Assembly: GCA_044220725.1 (NCBI GenBank)
Contig: JBGAQN010000042.1
Coordinates: 1-22,731 of the forward strand
Reading direction: 5' to 3'
From: Phosphoribacter sp044220725
GTDB taxonomy: Bacteria > Actinomycetota > Actinomycetes > Actinomycetales > Dermatophilaceae
Length of the DNA: 22,731 bases
The notes under the pieces are model-generated. The model ran no database searches, was not told where the DNA came from, and worked only from the letters and a program-made list of their open reading frames with translations. The stretch's first letter is position 1. Each line of letters begins with the position of its first letter. The translations under genes were made by a program, and so were the position numbers. Below are positions 8,618 through 15,761 of this stretch, one piece after another.

Positions 8618-8628
8618 CCCCGTCACCG

Positions 8629-9540
8629 TCAACTGGCTCGGCGACGATCCTGGTCGTCCGACCCGGAATCCGGCGGCCGTGCCGCGGTCGAGACCTCCGG
8701 CGATTCCGCCTCGACCCGGACTGGGCTCTTCGCCTTTGCCGATTCGGTCACTGCCCGAGCCGCTTCCGTCGCGGCCTTGGCAGCCTCAGTAGCCGTCTTT
8801 TGAAAGTCGACCGCGGTCTTCTGGATCTCCTGAGCCTTGGCGACCGCGGTCTGCACGGTATCCTTGATGACGTTCTTCTTCAACGAGGTGGCGTAGACGT
8901 CGACGTACTCCTGGCCGGACAGGAGCATGAGTTCATACATGATCTCGTCGGTGATCGACCGCAGGACGAAACGGTCGTTCTCCATGCCTTCGTAACGACT
9001 AAAATCCAAAGGCGCACCGATCCGTACCCCGATGCGCATGATGGTCGGGATCTTCTGACCGGTGGGCTGGGCTTTATCAGTGCCGATCATCGCGACCGGA
9101 ATGACCGGGCAGCCAGCTTCGAGGGCCATCCGGGCAATTCCGGTCTTGCCCTTGTAGAGCCGCCCATCCGGCGATCGAGTGCCCTCCGGGTAGATGCCGA
9201 ATAGCTCACCCTTGCGCAGCACTTTCAGGCCCGAGCTGATGGCGGCCTCGCTCGCTCGCCCACCAGAGCGGTCGATCGGGATCTGCCCGACCCCCTTGAA
9301 GAACCAGGCCGTCAAGCGGCCTTTGACCCCAGACCCGGTGAAGTACTCCATCTTGGCCGGGAAGGTGATCCGCCGGGACAGCATGATCGGCAGGAAGATC
9401 GAATCCGAGAAGGAGAGGTGGTTGCTGGCGAGAATGGCACCCCCATGCGCTGGCACATGCTCACCGCCCTCGACCCACGGCCGGAACAAGACCTTGAGGA
9501 TAGGACCCAACACGACCGTCTTGAGGAACCAGTAGAACAC
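8629..9540 (-). CDS. plsC: PlsC-type 1-acyl-glycerol-3-phosphate acyltransferase with heptad-repeat tail
   Basis: 303 residues. It would acylate lysophosphatidic acid to phosphatidic acid at the membrane. Motif I is NHLSFSD (H41, D46), motif III is YPEGTRSPDG (E119), with a hydrophobic N-terminus (FYWFLKTVVLGPILKVLF). After the catalytic domain (about 1-215) comes an Ala/Lys/Glu helix with four consecutive heptads, TAVDFQK, TATEAAK, AATEAAR and AVTESAK (242-269), then a disordered acidic tail. The tail could be an amphipathic or coiled-coil helix that binds membrane or a partner (inference). GTG 9540 is supported by an AGGAAGG Shine-Dalgarno nine bases upstream. Position matches the Rv2182c-like acyltransferase of mycobacteria. 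Confidence 0.92.
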   Translation of the reverse strand: MFYWFLKTVVLGPILKVLFRPWVEGGEHVPAHGGAILASNHLSFSDSIFLPIMLSRRITFPAKMEYFTGSGVKGRLTAWFFKGVGQIPIDRSGGRASEAAISSGLKVLRKGELFGIYPEGTRSPDGRLYKGKTGIARMALEAGCPVIPVAMIGTDKAQPTGQKIPTIMRIGVRIGAPLDFSRYEGMENDRFVLRSITDEIMYELMLLSGQEYVDVYATSLKKNVIKDTVQTAVAKAQEIQKTAVDFQKTATEAAKAATEAARAVTESAKAKSPVRVEAESPEVSTAARPPDSGSDDQDRRRAS

Positions 9541-9631
9541 CGCGTCAGCCCTTCCTGTGTGACCTGCAGCACTCTAGAGCACCACCGACACCCCTGGCCG
9601 CCGAAGGCGGCCGGACGAGCCGCGCCGGACC

Positions 9632-9637
9632 GATACT
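9632..9637 (+). promoter_or_regulatory. -10 hexamer of the two-TM protein gene
   Basis: GATACT ends six bases before GTG 9644; leaderless layout. Confidence 0.5.
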
Positions 9638-9643
9638 AGGGTC

Positions 9644-10243
9644 GTGCCTGCATCGGACCTGCCCGAACCCCGTGATCCGGACCCCGGATCGTCCTCCGGC
9701 CCGCCCGAGCCCAACCCCGACCCGTCGCCGCTCGGGAGCCAGCCCACCGACTCGGACATCGACGCGAGCTTCGCGTCCATCATTGCGCACTGGGAGCACG
9801 ATCTTCCGGCCGACTTCAGTCAACCTCGTCCGACCGGGCCCGGGATTGGCCCCAGGGCGCGACCCGACGATGACCACGACCCTTCCCTCGCCGAGGGGCT
9901 GGACTCGGTGCACTTCGGTGACGTCGAGGTCACGCCGCCGCTGGACATCGTCGAGGACCCCAGCATGTTCGGGTGGAGGAGCTACGCACCGCCGGAGGCA
10001 GACGACCACTTCGAGCCCGGACCGCCGCAGTTGCCACCGGTCCACGACGCGACCTATTGGCTGTCGGTGGTGGGTCTGACCTTGGGACCTTTGATCGTCA
10101 TTTGGGCGGCCGTCTTCTCGACCAACCCCGATCCCGGCTGGTGGGTCTTGTTCGGGATCACCCTCACGGTGGCCGGCTTCGGACTGATGGTGCTGCGCGG
10201 CTCGGGTGACCGGGATCCGGACGACACCGGGGCACAGGTGTGA
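9644..10243 (+). CDS. Acidic, proline-rich membrane protein with two C-terminal TM helices
   Basis: 199 residues, function not recognised. The first 135 residues are acidic and Pro-rich, probably disordered and cytoplasmic, with a short PDFSQP-like stretch and a FEPGPPQLPPV motif just before the membrane part. Two TM helices (about 142-161 and 165-186) form a hairpin, followed by a short charged tail. Proteins with an HFEPPEPPPLP-like motif before two TM helices recur in actinobacteria near this locus (from memory, unverified). GTG 9644 chosen from the GATACT box six bases upstream. Divergent from plsC and convergent with the glucokinase gene, 24 bases away. Confidence 0.8.
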   Translation: MPASDLPEPRDPDPGSSSGPPEPNPDPSPLGSQPTDSDIDASFASIIAHWEHDLPADFSQPRPTGPGIGPRARPDDDHDPSLAEGLDSVHFGDVEVTPPLDIVEDPSMFGWRSYAPPEADDHFEPGPPQLPPVHDATYWLSVVGLTLGPLIVIWAAVFSTNPDPGWWVLFGITLTVAGFGLMVLRGSGDRDPDDTGAQV

Positions 10244-10267
10244 TCGGCCAGCCGGTGAGCCCACACC

Positions 10268-11233
10268 CTAGTCGGGGTTGCGCGCCAGGTCCGCGGCACC
10301 GATCACTCCGGCGTCGTTGCCCAAGTGCGCCGCGACAATGGCCGCCTCCGGGCGATACCCACGGCCGGTGAGGTGCCGTCGAAAACTCTCCCGAGCCGGC
10401 CCCAGCAGCAGCTCCCCGGCAGCGCTCACCCCGCCACCGATGACAATCCTCCCGGGGTCTAAGGCAGCGACGACATTCGCGAGGCCGATCCCGAGCCAGC
10501 GGCCGACCTCAGCGAGCAACTCGAACGCAGTGCGGTCCCCCGAACGAGCGGCATCGGTGACGAGCTGACCGGTCACGAGCCCGGCGTCGCCGCCGACCAG
10601 CAACCCAAGGTCCTGCGCCACAGGGGAATTCGTCGCGATCAGGGCACGGGCCTGGCGGGCCAGCGCGTTGCCGCTTGAGTATTGCTCCCAACAGCCTCGG
10701 TTGCCGCATTCGCACAGCAGACCCTCGGGGACGATGCTCATGTGACCGAATTCGGCTGCCATCCCGAACCGCCCGCGCTCGATCCGTCCGTTGATGACCA
10801 CGCCACCACCGATCCCCGTCCCGAGGTTGATCATCACCAGGTGGCTCTCGCCTCGTCCAGCCCCAAACCGCCATTCAGCCCAGCTCGCTGCGTTGGCGTC
10901 GTTATCGACGGTGACTGGCAGGCCGATTCGGTCCGCGAGCGCTTCTCGCAACGGTTCGTGACGCCACGACAGATGGGGAGCGAAAACGACAGTGGAGCGA
11001 TCCGCAGCGACGAAACCGGCGGCGCCGACGCCCACGGCCGCAACCTCCCCCGAGCACACCTGGGCCAGCAGGGTGTCGACGACACCAACGATGGTGCTCT
11101 CAACAACGTCGGGCGAGGTGGATCGGTGCGGAGTGTCGGCCCGAGCGCGGGCGTGGATCACGCCTTCGGCGTCGACCAAGCCACCGGCGACCTTGGTACC
11201 GCCGATGTCAACCCCGATCGTGTATCTCGTCAT
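10268..11233 (-). CDS. glk: ROK-family glucokinase
   Basis: 321 residues. Likely phosphorylates glucose with ATP to glucose 6-phosphate in the cytosol. N-terminal GVDIGGTKVAGG is the phosphate loop, VDNDANAASWAEW holds the catalytic aspartate region, NLGTGIGGGVVINGRI is the second phosphate motif, and GHMSIVPEGLLCECGNRGCWE is split here as the ROK HxxxxPxGxxCxCGxxGCxE zinc motif with all ligands present. No N-terminal DNA-binding domain, so it is an enzyme and not a ROK repressor. The ATG overlaps the stop of the upstream small gene by four bases (ATGA), indicating translational coupling. In Streptomyces a ROK glucokinase sits in the same neighbourhood. Confidence 0.93.
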   Translation of the reverse strand: MTRYTIGVDIGGTKVAGGLVDAEGVIHARARADTPHRSTSPDVVESTIVGVVDTLLAQVCSGEVAAVGVGAAGFVAADRSTVVFAPHLSWRHEPLREALADRIGLPVTVDNDANAASWAEWRFGAGRGESHLVMINLGTGIGGGVVINGRIERGRFGMAAEFGHMSIVPEGLLCECGNRGCWEQYSSGNALARQARALIATNSPVAQDLGLLVGGDAGLVTGQLVTDAARSGDRTAFELLAEVGRWLGIGLANVVAALDPGRIVIGGGVSAAGELLLGPARESFRRHLTGRGYRPEAAIVAAHLGNDAGVIGAADLARNPD

Positions 11234-11604
11234 GGCTCACTCGGAGGTCGGTCCGGAGGGTTCGGTGACTGGCTGGTTCGGCGACTGGCCGCAAAGCCGC
11301 GCAACCCGTCACTGAGTAGGTCGACGACGTCAGCGATCTTGTCCAGCGTCTCCGGGCTGATCGACTTGACGACAGTCAGAACACGGCATATGGGGCAGAT
11401 GCGGCATACCGAGTCGTTCGTGGCTGCCGCCGCATGCGGGTCGTGCCCACATTCCGGACATACCTGCGAGGGGGGCGGCTCTCCAGCCACTCGGGAGCCG
11501 GCTGCCAGCAGATGCGCTTCGGGCATTCCCGCGACAAAGACCCCCAACAGGCGCGCAGCCTCCTCCGCGACCGAACCGACTCGGTCGCTCCCCTCGACCG
11601 TCAC
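11230..11604 (-). CDS. Small Cys-rich (zinc-ribbon-like) protein of the glk operon
   Basis: 124 residues, function not recognised. An N-terminal helical part (VAEEAARLLGVFVAGM) is followed by CPECG and, 14 residues later, CRICPIC, a pattern that could bind zinc with four or five cysteines. Then comes a helix (SPETLDKIADVVDLLSDGLRGFA) and a Pro/Ser tail. GTG 11604 starts two bases after the SRPBCC gene stop, and its own stop overlaps the glucokinase start, so all three are one transcript. GAGGG in the end of the SRPBCC gene serves as Shine-Dalgarno. Small proteins of this kind between SRPBCC and glucokinase genes occur in other actinobacteria (memory, unverified). Confidence 0.8.
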   Translation of the reverse strand: MTVEGSDRVGSVAEEAARLLGVFVAGMPEAHLLAAGSRVAGEPPPSQVCPECGHDPHAAAATNDSVCRICPICRVLTVVKSISPETLDKIADVVDLLSDGLRGFAASRRTSQSPNPPDRPPSEP

Positions 11605-11606
11605 AG

Positions 11607-12050
11607 TCAGCCCTCGACGCGCTTCTTGAGCTCTCTGAGGGCTGTGTCAACGATCTGCTCTTCGGCCTTGCGCTTAAGCATCCCCAACATGGGAATGTTG
11701 AGGTCGACGGCCAGCCGGTAGGTCACCTTCGAGCCAGCCTTGTCGCGGGCGATGGTGTACGAGCCGTTCATGGCCTTGAGGACCGTGGCCCGCACCAGGC
11801 TCCACGACACCACCCCGGTGCCGTCGTCGGCGATGTCCCACTCGTAGTCCAGAGTGTAGGTGTCCTTGAGGACGCCGGCATCGAGCGTGTACTCGACCCG
11901 GTCCGCCCAGCCATCGCCCTCCTCGGACAACACGGAGACGCGCTTCACCTCTGCTGCCCACTCGGGGTATGCCTCGAAGTCGGCGATGACGTCCAGGACG
12001 ACCCCGGGCTTTGCGTCCACGTGGATGGAAGACTCGGTGCGATCGGCCAT
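11607..12050 (-). CDS. SRPBCC (START/Bet v 1-like) family protein
   Basis: 147 residues. The start SIHVDAKPGVVLDVIADFEAYPEWAAEVKRVSVL is recognisable (quoted in pieces: SIHVDAKPG, VIADFEAYPEW, KRVSVL) as a polyketide cyclase/SRPBCC hydrophobic-pocket protein, close in style to mycobacterial Rv2185c. The C-terminal helix AEEQIVDTALRELKKRVEG closes the pocket. The ligand is unknown; lipid-related roles are often guessed. ATG 12050 is preceded by TAACCT seven bases upstream, so it is the leaderless first gene of the three-gene glk operon. Confidence 0.88.
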   Translation of the reverse strand: MADRTESSIHVDAKPGVVLDVIADFEAYPEWAAEVKRVSVLSEEGDGWADRVEYTLDAGVLKDTYTLDYEWDIADDGTGVVSWSLVRATVLKAMNGSYTIARDKAGSKVTYRLAVDLNIPMLGMLKRKAEEQIVDTALRELKKRVEG

Positions 12051-12057
12051 GGCACGT

Positions 12058-12063
12058 AGGTTA
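12058..12063 (-). promoter_or_regulatory. -10 hexamer of the SRPBCC-glk operon
   Basis: On the minus strand TAACCT, seven bases before ATG 12050. Confidence 0.5.
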
Positions 12064-12125
12064 TCGCGGTCTAGAACCTTACGATCCCCCAGTCCAAGAG
12101 CAGCGCAGCAGACTCGGCCGGGCGG

Positions 12126-12189
12126 CTCCGCGTCCTCTCAGCTCCGTGTCCTCTCAGCTCCGCGTCCTCTCAGCTCCGCGTCCTCTCAG
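12126..12189. repeat. Four tandem copies of a 16-bp repeat
   Basis: Unit CTCCGCGTCCTCTCAG at 12126-12141, 12142-12157 (one mismatch, T for C), 12158-12173 and 12174-12189, followed by a degenerate start of a fifth (CTCAACGTCC). The array begins directly after the stop codon of the metallopeptidase gene on the minus strand and lies about 70 bases upstream of the SRPBCC start. On that strand the unit contains GAGAGGA. Confidence 0.95.
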
Positions 12190-12190
12190 C

Positions 12191-13519
12191 TCAACGTCCA
12201 TGAGCCAGGGCAACCAGATCGTCCTGCCAGCCCCGCAACAGCCCAGCCTCGCCAACACCGAGCCGGTGGACCAGGGCTTGCTCGATGTCTACCTGGGGGG
12301 GCGGGGCGCGACCCGGCGCAGGGATCGTCCCGCCAACGTCCAGGAGCACCGACAGCAGCCCGTCGGCCCCAGCCAAACGAGCCATGCCATCGACGGCCAA
12401 CCAGGCTCCCTGGTAGGCCACGGCGGGATCGCCAGCGGAACCGGCGAAGTCGGCCGACGTCGGGAGCTTGGCCGGGGGTCCGTCCACGCGAACCTGGTCG
12501 AGCAGTCGTGCCGCCACGATCCGGCGATCCATGGTTTCCGCCCCGAAGGCGACCCACTCGGCGAATCCCTCTGACAGCCACAGCGGCACATCGTCCAACG
12601 TGCTGCCCCGCACGGTGACATGCACCATCTCGTGGGTGAGCACGACCCGACGCCCAACTGCGGTGAGCCGCCCCAACCCCACGGGGTCGATGATGACTCG
12701 ATCGGCCAGGGCCGGAGCCCTCGGAGCGCGCTCCCCGAGCGTCGTCGCCGCGACCTGAGCGGTCCGCGACGTCGTCGGGTCGGTCGGGATCGCGCCGAGC
12801 ATGCGCTGGGCTTGGTCAGTCGTTGCCGGCACGACGACCAGAGCCATCACCACGGCGCCGAGCACCGCCGACACGCGCCCCTGGCCGGCCTCGACCTCCG
12901 CGCCACGGGCTTGGAGCACCTCGCGGGGGACAGGCCCGACGACGAGGGCATGCTCGGTGCGCACGGAGGTGAGACCTGGCAGGTCGAAGGCCTCCCAGCG
13001 GTCGGTGGGGCCGAGCCACCGGCCGATCCGCCAACCCAGGTCAGTGTGCTGCAGGGTCACCGTGCGGGTGCAGCCCCGCGGCCCGCGGTCGACACCGGGC
13101 ACGGCATACTCCATCTGCACCGTGCCCAGCCACGTGCGCGGCCCGACGGGCACGGGGGCGGGCGGCGCTGCCTGGACGGAGATCACCGTCAGACCGCGCA
13201 CCCCGAGGGTGTTCATCCCGGCGTATGCCGAGATCTCGGCTGCCCCATTGGGGCCAGCCGGGTCGGCGACCGTCGCCGCCCACAGGCCGGCGTCCGAACG
13301 CTCGAGGGCCCGAGCGCGCTGGGTAAGCAGCGCCCGCAGGGCCTCGACGGGAGAGTCGAGGGAGCCCCCGGAAGCGCCGAGGGAAGCAAGTATCGTCCCG
13401 GTTGGCCCGGCGGCTCCCGCCCGCGTCCCCGACCCGGTGCAGGCAACGGCAACGGCGACGGTGACCGCCAAGACCAGCGCTGCGGCCAGCACAGAGCGCT
13501 GAGATGTGGCCGACCGCAC
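12191..13519 (-). CDS. Putative zinc metallopeptidase-like lipoprotein (HExxH...E)
   Basis: 442 residues from GTG 13519. The start is chosen because it gives a short charged N-terminus, a hydrophobic stretch and a lipobox-like AVAC with C27, and because AGGACAGGGA stands five bases upstream; the frame is open to 13666 but that part overlaps the upstream gene. The mature part is Ala/Val/Pro rich with an NTF2-like or other unassigned domain in the first 250 residues. Near the C-terminus THEMVHVTV gives H296, E297 and H300, and SEGFAEW 17 residues later supplies E317 as third zinc ligand, the gluzincin (peptidase family MA) arrangement. Substrate unknown; it would act outside the cell membrane. 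It may also be a non-catalytic relative. It follows the Cys-rich gene by 88 bases. Confidence 0.78.
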   Translation of the reverse strand: MRSATSQRSVLAAALVLAVTVAVAVACTGSGTRAGAAGPTGTILASLGASGGSLDSPVEALRALLTQRARALERSDAGLWAATVADPAGPNGAAEISAYAGMNTLGVRGLTVISVQAAPPAPVPVGPRTWLGTVQMEYAVPGVDRGPRGCTRTVTLQHTDLGWRIGRWLGPTDRWEAFDLPGLTSVRTEHALVVGPVPREVLQARGAEVEAGQGRVSAVLGAVVMALVVVPATTDQAQRMLGAIPTDPTTSRTAQVAATTLGERAPRAPALADRVIIDPVGLGRLTAVGRRVVLTHEMVHVTVRGSTLDDVPLWLSEGFAEWVAFGAETMDRRIVAARLLDQVRVDGPPAKLPTSADFAGSAGDPAVAYQGAWLAVDGMARLAGADGLLSVLLDVGGTIPAPGRAPPPQVDIEQALVHRLGVGEAGLLRGWQDDLVALAHGR

Positions 13520-13607
13520 CAAGGTCCCTGTCCTCAACGGCTCCGGGACAATCTCGCGCGGCGGGCCCGGCGCGGCCGCCGACCCGCTCACCCTCCGTCC
13601 ACCCGAC

Positions 13608-13847
13608 TCACCCGACCGCCTGTCCCCGTCCCGCTGGACTAGTCGAGGCCGTGAGCGTCGCGGCATACCGCGCGTCGACCAGGCCCGCAGCTACGAAGAG
13701 CGACACGACCCGGCGCTCGGCGGCGTCCAGGTGAGTTCCGGCGCCGTGCTCCGGCGCGGGGCCCACCGGAATACGGGCCAAGACGGTCACCACGCAGTCC
13801 TCGCACCGTTGCCCGCGGACCGGGCACGTCGCACACGAGACGATCAT
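13608..13847 (-). CDS. Small protein with CxxC-x6-CxxC motif
   Basis: 79 residues from ATG 13847, selected because AGGAG (13855-13859 on the complement) stands seven bases upstream; an in-frame ATG at 13874 lacks one. The N-terminus MIVSCATCPVRGQRC..C carries C5, C8, C15 and C18, a compact metal-binding (zinc or Fe-S) pattern. The rest has a helix (LDAAERRVVSLFVAAGLVDARYAATL). The function is not recognised, though I recall similar CxxCPVRGxxC small proteins in other actinobacteria. It is divergent from the exonuclease/UvrC-like gene across a 164-base region that holds a DNA-damage promoter and two direct repeats, and lies upstream of the lipoprotein gene on the same strand. Confidence 0.7.
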   Translation of the reverse strand: MIVSCATCPVRGQRCEDCVVTVLARIPVGPAPEHGAGTHLDAAERRVVSLFVAAGLVDARYAATLTASTSPAGRGQAVG

Positions 13848-13880
13848 CGTTCGGCTCCTACTGGCATCGGTCATACCTAT

Positions 13881-13914
13881 CGTTCATCGAGAACGTTGAC
13901 TCGTTCATCGAGAA
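13881..13914. repeat. Two direct repeats CGTTCATCGAGAA, 21 bp apart
   Basis: Exact copies at 13881-13893 and 13902-13914, a period of 21 bp or two helical turns. The first copy is itself palindromic at its ends (CGTTC-N5-GAACG). They lie in the divergent promoter region between the CxxC small gene and the exonuclease gene, so an operator is a reasonable guess. Confidence 0.7.
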
Positions 13915-13981
13915 GTTGGCGTCACCTCTGAGCCTAGGACAGGGGTCTGACAGCCGGTCCCGCCGCGCGCCTCCCCTGGCC

Positions 13982-14003
13982 TGTCAGTGGGTGGTTCTAG
14001 CGT
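13982..14003 (+). promoter_or_regulatory. PafBC-type (RecA-NDp) DNA-damage promoter
   Basis: TGTCAGTG (13982-13989), eight bases, then TAGCGT (13998-14003). This matches the published actinobacterial RecA-NDp/PafBC consensus TGTCRGTG-N8-TANNNT at every defined position. The ATG of the exonuclease/UvrC-like gene is eight bases after the -10, so the transcript would be leaderless. Confidence 0.85.
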
Positions 14004-14011
14004 CCCTAGGC

Positions 14012-15715
14012 ATGCACGCGGTCCAGGGCACTCTCGACGAATTGGGGACCGCCCTTCGTGAGGTCACCTTCGTCGTGGTCGACCTGGAGACGACCGGCGG
14101 CAGCCCAAACGACAGCGCCATCACCGAAATCGGCGCGGTCAAGGTCCGCGGTGGCGTGGTCCTCGGCGAGTTTCAGACCTTGGTCAATCCCGGGACGCCC
14201 ATCCCGACCTTCATCCAGGTGCTCACCGGGATCTCCGACGGCATGGTCGCGCACGCTCCACAGATCGACACGGTGATCCCCGCTTTCCTGGAGTTCGCCA
14301 GAGGGTCAGTGCTCGTTGCCCACAACGCCGGATTTGACGTCACCTTCCTCAAGGCAGCTGCCGCCTCGACTGGGCGTCCATGGCCAGGCTTCCGGGTGAT
14401 CGACACGGTGACCCTGGCCAGGCATCTGGTCGGTCGCGATGAGGCGCCCAACCGCCGACTCGGCTCGCTCGCCGCCCTCTTCGGCGCGCAGACCACCCCG
14501 GATCACCGGGCGTTGCACGACGCCCGGGCCACGGTCGATGTCCTGCACGCCCTTCTGGAACGAGTCGGCAACATCGGGGTGCACACCCTGGAGGAGTTGT
14601 CCAGCTACTCGTCGCGAGTCAGCACCGCACAACGCCGCAAGCGGTTCCTGGCCGATGACCTACCAGCCGCACCCGGGGTCTACGTCTTCAAGGATGTCAA
14701 GGGCAGACCGCTCTACGTGGGCACCTCGCGCAACATCCGGGCCCGGGCCCGCAGCTACTTCACCGCCTCTGAACAACGGACTCGGATGGCCGAGATGGTC
14801 GGCGTCGCCGCGTCCATCCAGCCCATCGTCTGTCAGACGAGCTTGGAGGCCCAGGTCCGCGAGCTTCGCCTCATCGCCCAGCACAAGCCGCGCTACAACC
14901 GCAAATCGACCCAGCCTGAGCGAGCCTTGTGGGTCAAGCTCACCGCCGAGGCCTATCCACGCCTGTCGATCGTCCGCGAGATCCGCGACGACCACGCTGC
15001 CGGCGCACGGTATGCCGGTCCGTTCGGCTCGCGATCGGCTGCCCAAGCCGCCGTCGCGGCTGTCCACGACGTCCTTCCGTTGCGGCAGTGCACCACGCGC
15101 CTATCCACCAAGGGATCGGGGTCGGCCTGCGTCCTTGCCGAGATGGGCCGCTGCGGCGCGCCCTGCGAGGGCCGCCAGACCCAGGCGGAGTATGCCGTCC
15201 ACGTCCAGACCGCCGCTGCGTTGCTCGTCGGCGATGGCCGGGCCTTGGTCGATGCCCTCTGCCAGCGGATGACCACCCTGGCCACCCAGGAACGGTTCGA
15301 GGATGCCGGCTCGCTGCGGGACCGGCTCGGACATCTCGTGCGCGGCGTCGCCCGGGCTCAACGATTGGCTCCTCTTGCGGCGAGCCCGGAGTTGGTGGCG
15401 GCGCGGCGCACTGAGGCAGGCGCCTGGGAGTTGATCTGCGTCCGACACGGCCGGCTGGCCGGGACCAGCCTGGCCCCCCGAGGCGCTGACCCCCTGGTCT
15501 ATGTCGAGAGTCTTCGGGCGACGGCGGAGGCGGTGCTGGCACCCCTGGGACCGGCACCGGCGGCATACCCCGAGGAGACCGAATTGGTGCTGCGGTGGCT
15601 GGAGAGTCCCGGGGTGCGGATCGTCGACTTTGATGGTGAGTGGACCTGCCCGGTCGGCGGCGCCGGAGCCGCCGCGGCCACTCTGGGAGCGCTGCGGCGC
15701 GGCGCCCGGCCCTGA
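14012..15715 (+). CDS. DEDDh 3'-5' exonuclease fused to UvrC N-terminal (GIY-YIG) half
   Basis: 567 residues from ATG 14012, chosen from the promoter eight bases upstream (the frame is open to 13916). Domain 1 (about 15-190) is a DnaQ-like exonuclease with all residues: D24 and E26 in VVDLETTG, D109 in AHNAGFD, H165 and D170 in DHRALHDA. Domain 2 (about 215-300) is GIY-YIG: GVYVFKD, PLYVGTS, arginines in RNIRARARS and E279. Then UvrC-like cysteines C360, C373, C381 and C385 and a UVR-like hairpin (about 420-442). The RNase H-like and HhH parts of UvrC are absent. Same architecture as mycobacterial Rv2191. Likely role is DNA-damage processing, supported by the PafBC promoter. Confidence 0.92.
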   Translation: MHAVQGTLDELGTALREVTFVVVDLETTGGSPNDSAITEIGAVKVRGGVVLGEFQTLVNPGTPIPTFIQVLTGISDGMVAHAPQIDTVIPAFLEFARGSVLVAHNAGFDVTFLKAAAASTGRPWPGFRVIDTVTLARHLVGRDEAPNRRLGSLAALFGAQTTPDHRALHDARATVDVLHALLERVGNIGVHTLEELSSYSSRVSTAQRRKRFLADDLPAAPGVYVFKDVKGRPLYVGTSRNIRARARSYFTASEQRTRMAEMVGVAASIQPIVCQTSLEAQVRELRLIAQHKPRYNRKSTQPERALWVKLTAEAYPRLSIVREIRDDHAAGARYAGPFGSRSAAQAAVAAVHDVLPLRQCTTRLSTKGSGSACVLAEMGRCGAPCEGRQTQAEYAVHVQTAAALLVGDGRALVDALCQRMTTLATQERFEDAGSLRDRLGHLVRGVARAQRLAPLAASPELVAARRTEAGAWELICVRHGRLAGTSLAPRGADPLVYVESLRATAEAVLAPLGPAPAAYPEETELVLRWLESPGVRIVDFDGEWTCPVGGAGAAAATLGALRRGARP

Positions 15716-15729
15716 GATGAGTCTCGCGT

Positions 15730-15761
15730 CGCTTGGATGAGTCTGTGCCCTCATCCAAGCG
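15730..15761. terminator. Perfect 12-bp inverted repeat: terminator or operator
   Basis: CGCTTGGATGAG (15730-15741), loop of eight, CTCATCCAAGCG (15750-15761). It follows the exonuclease/UvrC stop by 14 bases and could end that transcript. There is no T-tract, and flanking half-sites (GATGAG at 15717-15722; CTCATCCAGGCG at 15770-15781, inverted, one mismatch) suggest a protein-binding cluster instead. Confidence 0.55.

Noticed and set aside
12011..12618. Plus-strand open frames with repeated PLSSxSSQLR-type peptides
   Set aside because: The peptide repeat is only the translation of the 16-bp tandem DNA repeat, and the rest is antisense to the metallopeptidase gene.
13520..13666. Longer N-terminus for the metallopeptidase-like lipoprotein
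   Set aside because: It would overlap the CxxC small gene and bury the signal peptide 50 residues inside; GTG 13519 gives a standard signal sequence.
13881..13893. SOS (LexA) box
   Set aside because: The arms are GTTC-N5-GAAC, the reverse order and wrong spacing for the actinobacterial GAAC-N4-GTTC box.
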